This document shows positions 46,611-55,825 of a stretch of DNA of 64,000 nt, in pieces. The translations under genes were made by a program, and so were the position numbers. The notes below the pieces were generated by a model, which worked only from the letters and a program-made list of their open reading frames with translations, had not been told where the DNA came from and made no database searches. Where the stretch lies: contig JBOHLG010000006.1 in assembly GCA_050729515.1 (NCBI GenBank), forward strand, positions 79,199 to 143,198. Direction: 5' to 3'. Origin of the DNA: Acaudatibacter sp050729515 (GTDB taxonomy: Bacteria; Pseudomonadota; Alphaproteobacteria; Caulobacterales; Caulobacteraceae). The stretch's first letter is position 1. The number at the start of each line of letters is the position of its first letter.

Positions 46611-47597
46611 TCATCTCCCCCGAGCGGCGAGGTCGGACCTGCGGGACTTGAGCGCGAGTTTGGGCGCGTCGGTGGCGATCCCGTCTACGCCGGATGCGAA
46701 AATTGCGTTCAGCACCTTGGCTTCTTGCCGAAGGCTTCGGCTCTCCACGGGGGCCCACGCATGGATGGCCAGACCCACGCTCTTCATTTTTCCGATGAGA
46801 TCCGGTCCGTGGGCGCCGACGAGTATTCCGGCGTCGGGCGCAACGGCTTGGGCGTAGCTGCGAATGTCAGCGAAATCTGGGTCCGTCTCCGCCGCGGCCC
46901 CGGTCGGAGCGACTTGGGACGAAGGGGCGAGACGCAGCGCCAGCCGAACTTGGCAGAGGCGATGCATCTGACGCAGGGCGTCAGGTTCACGTGCGTAAAC
47001 GTACTTCGCGGCGGCGGGAGAATCATAGCCCGCCAAACGGATGACGTCGGCCAGCCGGGGCTCGACGCTGAGGCCACCATTCGCATAGCGCTGCGGATCG
47101 GCGAGCCCGGCGTAGATTCCGATGACCCGGGCGGTTCGAACGCTCCCCTTGCGCGCCTCGTCGATGACATCCTCGATCGAGAGGATTGAGGATGGAGATC
47201 CCGGACGATGCGTTCCAGGCGCCTCGAGCGCCAGACTCCTGAGCTCCGCCAATGTGAAATCCTGAACGAACCATCCTGTGACGGAGACTCCGTTGATCGT
47301 TCGCGATGACTTTCGATTGGCGAATTCGGATCGACTGGACACGTCGGTGAAACCGGAGAGTTCATCCGAAGTCAGGGCGACGAGCGCTTCGTCCTGAGTG
47401 GGAACGAGGGGCGTTTCGAGAAAGTCGGCCCCTGCCGCAATGGCGCGCTGGAGATCTTCGCGCGTGGGGGCGGGAAGCTGGCCGCGCCGCCCGTTCAGGG
47501 CGATGACCAGCGCCGGCCTCGCCTCGGGGCGCGCGATCCCGGGAGCGCCGAGCGCGGCGAGGCCAGCGATTGTGAACAGCCGGCGGGTCAGTGGCAC
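46611..47597 (-). CDS. GDPD-like protein with degenerate active site
   Basis: About 328 residues. The start PLTRRLFTIAGLAALGAPGI has an RR-x-F twin-arginine pattern, so Tat export is likely. The body follows the glycerophosphodiester phosphodiesterase barrel, but the usual HRG reads LNGRRG, the E-x-D-L-V motif reads ETPLVPT, and the RHD/LHD region reads LTSDE. The expected two catalytic His and one Asp are missing. Probably a non-catalytic or altered paralogue. Last gene of the minus-strand run from gap. Confidence 0.72.
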   Translation of the reverse strand: MPLTRRLFTIAGLAALGAPGIARPEARPALVIALNGRRGQLPAPTREDLQRAIAAGADFLETPLVPTQDEALVALTSDELSGFTDVSSRSEFANRKSSRTINGVSVTGWFVQDFTLAELRSLALEAPGTHRPGSPSSILSIEDVIDEARKGSVRTARVIGIYAGLADPQRYANGGLSVEPRLADVIRLAGYDSPAAAKYVYAREPDALRQMHRLCQVRLALRLAPSSQVAPTGAAAETDPDFADIRSYAQAVAPDAGILVGAHGPDLIGKMKSVGLAIHAWAPVESRSLRQEAKVLNAIFASGVDGIATDAPKLALKSRRSDLAARGR

Positions 47598-47628
47598 GGC
47601 GCCGGTCTCGAAGCTTGCCGGCCCCAAC

Positions 47629-48423
47629 CTAGCCAGAGGCTCGAATCTTTTCGAGAAGCAACGGGTGGAGTTGCGGATTGGCCGCGCAGATCGAGCCGGA
47701 CGCAAGAGGATTGGATCCGCCATCGGCTTCCGTCACCATTCCTCCTGCTTCGGCCACCATCAAGATTCCGGCCGCAACATCCCAGGCGCCCAGATCCCTT
47801 TCCCAAAAGCCGTCGAAACGACCGGCCGCCACCCATGCGAGGTCCAGGGCGGCCGAGCCGAACCGGCGGACTCCCGAGACCTGTTGAGCGATTTGGTGAA
47901 GCTCCTTCAGAAAGCGTCCGTGCTGACCATGGCCAAGGAAGGGAATCCCGGTGGCGAACACAGCTTCCGAAAGGCGGGTTCGCTCGGCCACGCGGATGCG
48001 CTTGCCATTGAAAAAGGCGCCGCGGCCGCGTTCGGTCCAGAAGAGGTCCCCGTTAGCCGGGTTGTAGGTGACGCCGGCCACGATCGCGCCCTCTCGCTCA
48101 AGAGCGATATTGATGGCGAAATGCGGCATCGAGTGCAGGAAGTTGGTCGTCCCATCGAGGGGATCGACGATCCAGGTATGGGTCTTGTCTGTGCCTTCGA
48201 CAGGCCCGCGTTCCTCGCCCACGAACCCATAACCGGGCCTCGCCTTGCTGAGCGACTCGAAGAGGCTCTGTTCGGCCCTCAAGTCGGCCGCGGAGACATA
48301 GTCGGCCGCTCCTTTTTTCGAGACTTGCAGTTCGCTCACCTCGCCGAAGTCGCGCGCCAGAATGCGCCCGGCTCGGCGGGTTGCAGCAATCATGACGGTG
48401 AGGAGGGCGCTGGGTGTCGTCAC
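47629..48423 (-). CDS. Inositol-monophosphatase family phosphatase
   Basis: 264 residues. Metal motif GEERG, then WIVDPLDGTTNFLHSMPHF and late WERDLGAWDVAAG, the complete IMPase/SuhB signature for Mg2+-dependent hydrolysis of sugar or inositol phosphates. Stop and start spacing (5 bp) ties it to efp. Confidence 0.93.
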   Translation of the reverse strand: MTTPSALLTVMIAATRRAGRILARDFGEVSELQVSKKGAADYVSAADLRAEQSLFESLSKARPGYGFVGEERGPVEGTDKTHTWIVDPLDGTTNFLHSMPHFAINIALEREGAIVAGVTYNPANGDLFWTERGRGAFFNGKRIRVAERTRLSEAVFATGIPFLGHGQHGRFLKELHQIAQQVSGVRRFGSAALDLAWVAAGRFDGFWERDLGAWDVAAGILMVAEAGGMVTEADGGSNPLASGSICAANPQLHPLLLEKIRASG

Positions 48424-48428
48424 GCGCC

Positions 48429-48995
48429 CTAATCTGCCCGACGAAGATATTCGCCGGTTTCGGTGGAGACGACGATCCGTTCGCCCTCGCCCATGTACGG
48501 CGGGATCATTATCCGCATCCCATTCGACGCCTTTGCGGGCTTGTAGGACGAGGAGGCAGTCTGGCCCTTCACTGTGGGTTCGGTTTCGACGACCTGTAGA
48601 ACGACACTTTCGGGCAGTTCGATGCCGATTGGGCGGTCTTCATGGAATTCGAGGGAGACGACCATTCCGTCGTGGAGGAATCGGGCCTGGTCCTCACCAA
48701 CGAACGCCTTCTGGAGCTCGATCTGATCGAACGTCTTCTGATCCATGAAAACCAGAGCGTCGCCCTGTTCATAGAGGAACTGGAACTCCTTTTGCTCCAG
48801 GGTCACCCGTTCGACGTTGTCCGACGATCTGAATCGCTCGTTCAGTTTTCGACCATCGATGAGGTTCTTGAGTTCGACCTGGGCGAAGGCCCCGCCCTTC
48901 CCGGGTTTGACGTGCGCCGTCTTGACCGCGAGCCATAGGCCGCCGTCGTGTTGAATCACGTTGCCTACGCGAATGGCGTTGCCGTTGATCTTCAT
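48429..48995 (-). CDS. efp: Elongation factor P
   Basis: 188 residues, the exact family length. HVKPGKGGAF carries the conserved modifiable lysine (K33). Three beta-barrel domains end with VSTETGEYLRRAD. Relieves ribosome stalling at polyproline. In the same run as thiE and IMPase. Confidence 0.97.
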   Translation of the reverse strand: MKINGNAIRVGNVIQHDGGLWLAVKTAHVKPGKGGAFAQVELKNLIDGRKLNERFRSSDNVERVTLEQKEFQFLYEQGDALVFMDQKTFDQIELQKAFVGEDQARFLHDGMVVSLEFHEDRPIGIELPESVVLQVVETEPTVKGQTASSSYKPAKASNGMRIMIPPYMGEGERIVVSTETGEYLRRAD

Positions 48996-49033
48996 GCTTC
49001 GGTCAGGAATAGGCGAAAGAGCCTTTGCGGAAT

Positions 49034-49714
49034 CTAGATGAGCGTCGGAGACGGGGCAAGATCGCTCCCAGGAGATACCGTTTGTGCACCGCCGATCGCC
49101 GCGGAGAAAGCTCGAACCGCCCAAGCTGGTCCACCCGGATGGCTCCAGATACCCGAAGAAACGGCGAGAAAGTCGGCGCCGGCGACCACCAAGACCGCAC
49201 AGTTTTCGGCGGTCACGCCTCCGATCGCCACGCTCGGAATGGTCGTCGTCTCCCGCCAGATGGAAAGGACTTCAGGATCGCAGCGGACCGCCGTCGGCTT
49301 GGTGGGACTAGGAAAGAAGGCGCCGAAGGCGACGTAATCGGCGCCACCTTCGGCGGCTTCCATCGCCAGGTGTCGACTCCCGTGGCAGGAGACTCCGACC
49401 ACTCTTTCAGGTCCGACAAGGCGTCGAGCCTCCTTGAGAGTCCCATCAGCCTGCCCGATGTGAACGCCGTCGCAACCCAACTCGGCGGCAAGACCCGGCC
49501 GATCATTGAGAATGAAGGCGACATCGGCTGCGGCGCAGACCCCAGCCAACCGCTTGGCGCAGCGCGCGATCGACTCGTCATTGGCCGATTTGAGGCGAAG
49601 CTGAAAAGCGGCGACCGTCCCTGTCGAGAGAGCGCCATTCAGCTCTCCGGCGAACCGGTCGACGTTCACAATCTCGGGAGGCGAGACAAGGTAGAGTCGG
49701 CGGACCAACGCCAT
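49034..49714 (-). CDS. thiE: Thiamine-phosphate synthase-like protein
   Basis: About 226 residues starting MALVRRLYLVSPPE. TIM-barrel motifs: FQLRLKSAN, FILNDRPGLAAELGCDGVHI, GQADGTLKEAR, PEVVGVSCHGS (with R in place of E), AFGAFFPSPTK and AIGGVTAEN. Joins the thiazole and pyrimidine halves of thiamine. The pyrophosphate-site KQ lysine region is weaker (LRLKSAND), so substrate may differ. Follows pgk by 50 bp. Confidence 0.88.
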   Translation of the reverse strand: MALVRRLYLVSPPEIVNVDRFAGELNGALSTGTVAAFQLRLKSANDESIARCAKRLAGVCAAADVAFILNDRPGLAAELGCDGVHIGQADGTLKEARRLVGPERVVGVSCHGSRHLAMEAAEGGADYVAFGAFFPSPTKPTAVRCDPEVLSIWRETTTIPSVAIGGVTAENCAVLVVAGADFLAVSSGIWSHPGGPAWAVRAFSAAIGGAQTVSPGSDLAPSPTLI

Positions 49715-49764
49715 CTTTGGTGGAATGCTCCGGAATCGAGAAGGTCGGCCGCACGGCCGTCCCC

Positions 49765-50964
49765 TCACGAAATCGCCTCGTCCGGCCACGAATTCAAGGC
49801 GGCGAGGCCTGGCAGCTTTCGTCCCTCCATCCACTCGAGGAAGGCGCCTCCGGCGTTCGAGACGAAGCTGAAGTCGTCCGTGACGCCGGCGTGGTTCAAA
49901 GCCGCGACCGTATCCCCGCCGCCGGCGATGGCGATCAAGGCGCCCCTTTGCACCAGCGAAGCGGCGTACTTGGCGGCGTCGGTCGTGGCGGCATCGAATG
50001 GTCGCGTTTCGAAGACCCCCAGCGGTCCGTTCCAAATCAGCGTCGCCGCCCGATCCATCGCGCCCTTGATCTTGGCGCGGCTCTTGGAGCCGACGTCCAT
50101 GATCCTTTCGTCGTCCGTGATCTCTCCAAGCGCGATCTCCCGCACGCCCGCACTTCCGTCAACAACGACATCGTCAGGTAGGAGAATCTCGCATCCGTGC
50201 GCGTCGGCGGCGGCCAGAATCTCGACCGCCTCGCCGGCAAGGAGAGGTTCGCACAGGGACGCTCCGATGTTTCTTCCCCCAGCGAGGATGAAGGTGTTCG
50301 CCATCCCCCCTCCGATGACCAGGGCTTCCAGCTTCGTCACGAGCCGCCGCAGGACTCGGAGTTTGGTGGAGACCTTTGCGCCGCCGATCAGCCCCATGAG
50401 GGGGCGTCGCGGCTGACCGAGCGCCCTATCCAGCATCTCCAGCTCGCGCTTCAGGCCCTCTCCGGCGTAGGAGGGGAGAAGGTGCGTGATCGCCTCCGTC
50501 GAGGCATGGGCGCGGTGGCACACCGACAAGGCGTCTGCGACATAGAGATCGGCCAGCGACGCGAGCGCCGCGGCGAAGCCGGAATCGTTTGCCTCTTCGC
50601 CTGGGTGAAATCGCAGGTTCTCGAGCAGAAGCACCTCGCCCGCACTCAGCGCCTCCGCACTCTTCCTGGCGGCCGGGCCGGCGCAATCCTCGCCAAAAGC
50701 AACTGGGCTTCCGAGCAGCTTGGCCAGCTCAGCCGCGAGGGGACGCAGACTCTTCGACTCATCGAATCGCCCCCGTGGACGACCTAGATGACTGACGAGG
50801 ATGATCTTCGCTTCCGCGTCCTTGAGTTTTCGCAGCGTCGGAAGTGCGGCTCTCAGCCGAGAATCGTCGGTCGGCCGCCCCCCAGCCATCGGCACGTTGA
50901 AGTCGACCCGCACGAGCACGCGTCGGCCGCGGACATCGGCGTCGTCCAAGGATCGGGTCGCCAC
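49765..50964 (-). CDS. pgk: Phosphoglycerate kinase
   Basis: 399 residues. LVRVDFNVP, HLGRPRG, ENLRFHPGEE, GGAKVSTK, WNGPLGVFE and IAGGGDTVAAL mark both lobes and the nucleotide site. Glycolysis step after GAPDH. Directly behind gap with 1 bp between. Confidence 0.98.
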   Translation of the reverse strand: MATRSLDDADVRGRRVLVRVDFNVPMAGGRPTDDSRLRAALPTLRKLKDAEAKIILVSHLGRPRGRFDESKSLRPLAAELAKLLGSPVAFGEDCAGPAARKSAEALSAGEVLLLENLRFHPGEEANDSGFAAALASLADLYVADALSVCHRAHASTEAITHLLPSYAGEGLKRELEMLDRALGQPRRPLMGLIGGAKVSTKLRVLRRLVTKLEALVIGGGMANTFILAGGRNIGASLCEPLLAGEAVEILAAADAHGCEILLPDDVVVDGSAGVREIALGEITDDERIMDVGSKSRAKIKGAMDRAATLIWNGPLGVFETRPFDAATTDAAKYAASLVQRGALIAIAGGGDTVAALNHAGVTDDFSFVSNAGGAFLEWMEGRKLPGLAALNSWPDEAIS

Positions 50965-50965
50965 C

Positions 50966-51976
50966 TCAGGCGATCTTGGCCATGGTCAGGGCCACGTCCG
51001 ACATTCGCGTCGAAAACGCCCATTCATTGTCGTACCAGGCGAGAACCCGCGCCAACCTTCCTCCGATCACCTGCGTCTGAGGAAGCGCGACCGTGGCCGA
51101 GGCCGAGACGTGATTGAGGTCGGTGGAAACCAAGGGGTCGTTGGTCACCGCGAGAATGCCGCGCAACCTGCCTTTGGAAGCCGCTTCGGACATCGCCTGA
51201 TTGATCTCCTCGCGGTCGACCTCACGGCTTGGGACCATCTTGAGGTCGACGACCGAGACGTTGGCCGTTGGGACCCTTATTGAGGAGCCGTCGAGCTTGC
51301 CTGCCAGTTCGGGCAAAACGAGGCCGATCGCCTTGGCCGCCCCGGTCGAGGTCGGAACCATCGACATGGCCGCCGCGCGCCCCCGATACAGGTCGGAGTG
51401 AAGGCCGTCGTGCGTGGGTTGATCGTTGGTATAGGAATGAACGGTCGTCATGTAACCATGTTCGATTCCGCACAAGTCGACCAGAACCTTGGCGACCGTC
51501 GCCAGGCAATTCGTCGTGCACGATCCATTTGAAACAACGAGATCGCTCGATGTGAGGGTGTCTTCGTTCACCCCTAGTACGACGGTTCGATCAGCGTCCT
51601 TGCAAGGAGCCCCGACTAGGACCTTGCGAGCGCCCGCTTCAAGATGGCCCTGGGCCGCCTTTCTCGATGTGAAAAGTCCCGTGCATTCCAGGGCGATATC
51701 GACCCCATTCTGGGCGTGAGGCAAAGCGGCGGGGTCCCGGATCGCGGTGACCTGGATGGGACCAAGCCCAACATCGATCGTCTCTCCCTGGACTGCCACA
51801 TGGCCAGGAAAGCGGCCGTGGATCGAGTCGTACCGAAGGAGATGAGCGTTTGTCTCCACCGGGCCAAGATCGTTGATGGTCACCACCTCGATATCGCGGC
51901 GCGCGTGCTCGACGATGGAACGCAGGACGAGCCGACCGATGCGGCCGAAACCATTGATCGCGACGCGAACGGTCAT
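50966..51976 (-). CDS. gap: Glyceraldehyde-3-phosphate dehydrogenase
   Basis: 336 residues. NAD motif INGFGRIGR, catalytic SNGSCTTNC (Cys followed by TTN), YDNEWAFSTRM at the end. The residue before SC is Gly where Ala is usual. First gene of the minus-strand run; the region to the divergent DUF4164 gene holds its promoter. Confidence 0.98.
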   Translation of the reverse strand: MTVRVAINGFGRIGRLVLRSIVEHARRDIEVVTINDLGPVETNAHLLRYDSIHGRFPGHVAVQGETIDVGLGPIQVTAIRDPAALPHAQNGVDIALECTGLFTSRKAAQGHLEAGARKVLVGAPCKDADRTVVLGVNEDTLTSSDLVVSNGSCTTNCLATVAKVLVDLCGIEHGYMTTVHSYTNDQPTHDGLHSDLYRGRAAAMSMVPTSTGAAKAIGLVLPELAGKLDGSSIRVPTANVSVVDLKMVPSREVDREEINQAMSEAASKGRLRGILAVTNDPLVSTDLNHVSASATVALPQTQVIGGRLARVLAWYDNEWAFSTRMSDVALTMAKIA

Positions 51977-52128
51977 TCCAGCAACTCCCTGGGGTGCAGA
52001 CGTGGTTGTGCGGCGCGACTGCGGAAGTCAAGATCGAGCCTCAGGCGGCCGGTAAGGCGCGACGGCTTTGCTGGTCGGGGGCGAACTGGGCTATACGCCC
52101 AGTAAGGGCGGGCGAGACGCAACTCGGC

Positions 52129-52404
52129 ATGGCAAACTCCGATACCGGCGAGGCCCTGGATTCGGCGACGCGGCGTCTCGAACGCGCGATTCATCTCCTT
52201 GAACAACGCGTCGAGGGCCGATTGGCCGAGGCCGGGGAACACGCGCGGGGGACTTCGGATCAGGATCGAAGCCGTCTTGCGGCCGAACTCGATTCGGCCC
52301 GCGCCAGGAGCCGTCGGCTGGAGCAAGCCGGACAGGCGGCCTCCGCAGCCCTCGCCGAGGCGATCGTCGATCTCGAGGGCCTTCTGGCGAAATCAGCGAG
52401 CTAG
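52129..52404 (+). CDS. DUF4164-like coiled-coil protein
   Basis: 91 residues, nearly all helical (RRLERAIHLLEQRVEGRLAE ... RLAAELDSARARSRRLEQAG). Placed 3 bp before zapA, as DUF4164 genes often are in alphaproteobacteria, implying a division-related role. Longer frame upstream rejected because it lacks family features. Confidence 0.75.
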   Translation: MANSDTGEALDSATRRLERAIHLLEQRVEGRLAEAGEHARGTSDQDRSRLAAELDSARARSRRLEQAGQAASAALAEAIVDLEGLLAKSAS

Positions 52405-52407
52405 GGA

Positions 52408-52758
52408 ATGGCACAGGTCACGATCGAAGTGAATTCCAAGTCCTACGCCGTTGGCTGTGAGGATGGTCAGGAGTCGCGCTTGAAATCGCTGGCGGTGCTC
52501 CTGGATGAGCAGGTCAAGCAAGTAGGGGGGCAAGTGGGGCCGCTGGGCGAGACGCGCCTCATTCTCATGGGTGCGCTGCTCCTGGCCGATGAGCTTGTCG
52601 ACGCCCGCGCACGGCTGAGGGTTCACTCCAGCGAAGTGGAGACGGTGCGCGAGGAGGCCGCCCGCATCGAAGCGCGTGCCGCCACCGCCATCCACACCTT
52701 GGCGGCGCGACTCGAATCGATGGCCCAAGCCGATGGACCTGCCGCTCCGAGCCCTTGA
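52408..52758 (+). CDS. zapA: Cell division protein ZapA
   Basis: 116 residues. QVTIEVNSKSYAVGCEDGQE, then RLKSLAVLLDEQVKQV and a C-terminal coiled coil. Promotes FtsZ bundling. Coupled with the DUF4164 gene and followed by the 6S-like RNA. Confidence 0.95.
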   Translation: MAQVTIEVNSKSYAVGCEDGQESRLKSLAVLLDEQVKQVGGQVGPLGETRLILMGALLLADELVDARARLRVHSSEVETVREEAARIEARAATAIHTLAARLESMAQADGPAAPSP

Positions 52759-52805
52759 AGATCCCGGTTGTGCTCCGGACCGGTCTTATTTACCTTTGAC
52801 CGCGG

Positions 52806-52968
52806 CGGGTCATGCTGCGGTTCGCGTCGAAGGCAAGTACATCCCGGGGACCTTAATCACCTCAATCGGGAACTGCCTCTGCTTTGGGCCGTGGCCCTGA
52901 ACACGCGGCGCCCACCTGGTCTTCCAGGTCCGAGGGGATTGCCACGTCTTCACGGTTCTCGCGGCGCC
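52806..52968 (+). ncRNA. ssrS: 6S RNA (SsrS) candidate
   Basis: Non-coding gap between zapA and the 5-FCL gene, the usual place for 6S RNA in alphaproteobacteria. A long rod is visible: GGCAA (52832-52836) pairs with TTGCC (52939-52943), ATCCC with GGGGAT, GGACC with GGTCC, plus an inner hairpin CCTGG/CCAGG. A CACGCGGCGCCCACCTGG stretch is also suggestive. Exact ends unknown. Confidence 0.6.
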
Positions 52969-53030
52969 GCCAGTTCAACGTAGCCGCAGAGCCCTTGGAT
53001 CCGGCCCCACTCGCCCTGCAGAAACAATCA

Positions 53031-53576
53031 ATGCGCCGATCGATGCGCAGGGTGCGTCGCAGGCTCGCATCATCAGATCCGACCGCTGATGAGAGGGCGG
53101 CCCAATTGCTGCCGCTCGGACTCATCTCCAGGTTCGGGAAAGTCGGCGGCTACAATGCTCAAAACTCGGAACTCAGTCCGGACCCGCTGCTGCGACGACT
53201 TGCGGCGGCAGGAGCGAAGATCGCCTTCCCCGCCGCACTCGATCCACATGCGCCTTTGGAGTTTCGCGAGTGCGCGTTTCCTTTCGAAAGGGACTATTTT
53301 GGCTTTCCCGCTCCACCCCCTCGGGCCTGCGTGTTGCGGCCTGACCTTGTGATCGCTCCCGTTCTCGCGTTTGACCGCTTGGGCGGGCGTCTTGGGCAGG
53401 GCGCCGGCTGTTTTGATCGAACTCTCGCCGAGCTCAGACGCGGCGGTCGTTTGTTCGTGATCGGGCTGGCTTACGCCGGCCAGGAGGTCGACAGAGTGCC
53501 CCTGGAACCCTTCGACGAGCTACTCGACGCCATTTTGACCGAAACGGCCTATACGGAGACGCAAAGGGTCCGCTAG
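53031..53576 (+). CDS. 5-formyltetrahydrofolate cyclo-ligase
   Basis: 181 residues from MRRSMRRVRRRL. Folate/ATP site in APVLAFDRLGGRLGQGAGCF, a variant of the family's GxRLGxGxGxYDR with Ala-Gly-Cys. Converts 5-formyl- to 5,10-methenyl-THF. A start a few codons earlier is possible. Stop abuts the next ATG. Confidence 0.9.
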   Translation: MRRSMRRVRRRLASSDPTADERAAQLLPLGLISRFGKVGGYNAQNSELSPDPLLRRLAAAGAKIAFPAALDPHAPLEFRECAFPFERDYFGFPAPPPRACVLRPDLVIAPVLAFDRLGGRLGQGAGCFDRTLAELRRGGRLFVIGLAYAGQEVDRVPLEPFDELLDAILTETAYTETQRVR

Positions 53577-54416
53577 ATGCGTTTTGCTTTCTTCGGCGAT
53601 GTGATCGGCCGCTCGGGCCGAGAGGGTCTGTCGCAACACCTGCCCGACCTTCGCCGTCGGCTGCAAATCGAGTTTGTCGTCGTCAATGCCGAGAATGCGG
53701 CCGCCGGCTTCGGAATAACCGAGTCGACCGCGGCAGAGCTGTTCGCGTCGGGGGCGGACTGCCTCACCCTTGGCAACCATGCCTGGGATCAGAAGGAAGC
53801 CTTGACCTACATCGTCCGAGAACCGCGACTTCTGAGGCCATTGAACTACCCGCCGATGTCCGATGCCCCCGGGCGTGGCGCGCAATTGTTCGAGACCGCC
53901 GCCGGTAGACGCGTGCTCGTGATCAATCTGCTCGGTCGGCTGCACATGGATTCCCTCAACGATCCCTTCGCCGCCATCGATGGTGAGCTCGAGGCCTGCC
54001 CGTTGGGCGAGGCCGCTGACGCCATCGTCGTCGATATGCACGCCGAGGCCACGAGCGAGAAAATGGCGATGGGCCACTTCTGCGATGGACGCGCCAGCCT
54101 GGTGGTCGGCACCCACACGCATGTCCCCACGGCGGACGCTCAGATCCTACCCGGCGGAACCGCCTATCAGACGGACGCGGGCGCCTGCGCGGACTACGAC
54201 AGCGTCATTGGCAACCACAAGGAAGAACCGTTGCGTCGATTCACCACCCGGATTTCCGGTGGTCGCTTCAAACCGGCCGAAGGCCCGGCGACGGTCTGCG
54301 GATTGCTGGTCGAGACGGATTCGGCCAGTGGATTGGCGAGGCGGATAGAGCCCATTCGCGTTGGCGGCAGGTTATCTCAAGCTGTTCCCGAGCTCGGCCG
54401 CAGCATTCCCGTGTAA
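53577..54416 (+). CDS. YmdB-family metallophosphoesterase
   Basis: 279 residues of the TIGR00282 family. Metal motifs GDVIGRSGREG, VNAENAA, LGNHAWD, VDMHAEATSEK and GTHTHVPTAD are intact. The usual TDxGMTGDYDSVIG reads TDAGACADYDSVIG. Phosphodiesterase activity, possibly on cAMP-like substrates. ATG follows the previous stop directly. Confidence 0.93.
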   Translation: MRFAFFGDVIGRSGREGLSQHLPDLRRRLQIEFVVVNAENAAAGFGITESTAAELFASGADCLTLGNHAWDQKEALTYIVREPRLLRPLNYPPMSDAPGRGAQLFETAAGRRVLVINLLGRLHMDSLNDPFAAIDGELEACPLGEAADAIVVDMHAEATSEKMAMGHFCDGRASLVVGTHTHVPTADAQILPGGTAYQTDAGACADYDSVIGNHKEEPLRRFTTRISGGRFKPAEGPATVCGLLVETDSASGLARRIEPIRVGGRLSQAVPELGRSIPV

Positions 54417-54499
54417 GCGCCCGTTACAGGGAAGCCGGAGGCTGGCGAAGACCCGGCCACGAAGGTACAAGCTATCGATCGTCAAACAGCTCTTTCATC

Positions 54500-55246
54500 A
54501 TGGCCGGCCACTCAAAGTTCAAGAACATCCAGTTCCGAAAGGACCGTCAGGATAAGGTTCGCTCGAAGGTCTTTTCTAAGCTCTCGAGAGACATCACCCT
54601 CGCGGCTCGATCCGGCCTGCCCGATCCCACATCGAATGCGAGACTGAGGTTGGCGATCGCCAACGCCCGGGCTGAATCGATGCCCAAGGAGAACATCGAT
54701 CGCGCCATTCGCAAGGCTAGTGGAGGGGAGGCCGACGCCATGGAGGACATCCGATACGAGGGGTTTGGACCCGGCGGAGTCGGGGTGATCGTCGAGGCCC
54801 TTACCGACAACCGCAATCGCGTCGCAGCCAACATCCGTTCGATCTTCGGCAAATTCGGGGGCAATCTGGGGGAAAGCGGGTCGGTCGCCTTCATGTTCGA
54901 GCGTCTGGGGCGGATCGTCTATCCTTCCTTGTCGGGGTCCGAAGAGGCGGTCATCGAGGCCGCCATCGCCGTTGGCGCGCTTGATGTAGAGGTCAACAGC
55001 GAGTGTCGCCTCATCTTCACGGCTGTCGAAAGCTTGACTGAGATCGCCGAAGCCCTGGAGTCCGTTCTTGGAGCGCCAACCTCCTCCGGGGTGGTGTGGA
55101 GGCCGAAAATCGCTTCGCCTCTGGGGGCCGAGGAGCGGGCGGCGCTTTTCAGACTTATCGACGCCCTTGAGGAGGAAGAGGATGTCCAGGATGTTTGGAC
55201 GGCCCTCGAAGTGGCCCCGGCCTTAGAGGAGCAAGCGACAGTCTGA
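54500..55246 (+). CDS. YebC/PmpR-family protein
   Basis: 248 residues: MAGHSKFKNIQFRKDRQDKV, SMPKENIDRAIRKASGG, YEGFGPGGVGVIVEALTDNR and GESGSVAFMFE. Member of the family tied to transcription control and relief of ribosome stalling. Precedes ruvC, as is common. Confidence 0.96.
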   Translation: MAGHSKFKNIQFRKDRQDKVRSKVFSKLSRDITLAARSGLPDPTSNARLRLAIANARAESMPKENIDRAIRKASGGEADAMEDIRYEGFGPGGVGVIVEALTDNRNRVAANIRSIFGKFGGNLGESGSVAFMFERLGRIVYPSLSGSEEAVIEAAIAVGALDVEVNSECRLIFTAVESLTEIAEALESVLGAPTSSGVVWRPKIASPLGAEERAALFRLIDALEEEEDVQDVWTALEVAPALEEQATV

Positions 55247-55321
55247 CTGCCGGGGTGGTAAGCATTCCTTAAGGATAAGGCGGCTTCCCCTTAGGCTGGG
55301 CGGGCGCGATGCTCCGGGCGC

Positions 55322-55825
55322 ATGTCAGGGCCGATTCGCATCCTTGGACTGGATCCCGGTCTGCGTCGCACCGGCTGGGGCGTGATCTGTCTCGACGGAT
55401 CGAGGCTTTCCCACCTTGAGCACGGTGTCATTCGGCCCGAGGAGTCGCTCCCGTTGTACGGAAGACTGCTCGCGCTCTTCCGTGAGGTTCGAAAGATAGT
55501 GAACCGATTCAACCCCGACGAGGCCGCTGTGGAGGAGAGCTTCGCCACCGCCAATGGCTCTTCGACCCTGAAACTTGGCCACGCAAGAGCCGCGGCGATG
55601 ATTGCCGCTGCGGATGCCGGGCTCAGCGTTGCGGAGTACGCCGCAAGAGCCGTCAAGCAAGCGCTCGCCGGTTCGGGCGCCGCCGAGAAACACCAGGTCG
55701 CCTTCATGGTGTCCCGACTGCTGCCGACGGCTGGGACGCCGAGCGCGGACGCCGCGGACGCTTTGGCTGTCGCCATCACCCACGCCCACTCCCGGACCGA
55801 ATTCAGCTCAAAGGCGATGGCGTGA
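55322..55825 (+). CDS. ruvC: Holliday junction resolvase RuvC
   Basis: 167 residues. Catalytic acids in LGLDPGLRRTGWGVI, AAVEESFATANGSS and the late DAADALAVAITHA. Resolves four-way DNA junctions. Stop overlaps the ruvA GTG (GTGA). Confidence 0.97.
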   Translation: MSGPIRILGLDPGLRRTGWGVICLDGSRLSHLEHGVIRPEESLPLYGRLLALFREVRKIVNRFNPDEAAVEESFATANGSSTLKLGHARAAAMIAAADAGLSVAEYAARAVKQALAGSGAAEKHQVAFMVSRLLPTAGTPSADAADALAVAITHAHSRTEFSSKAMA

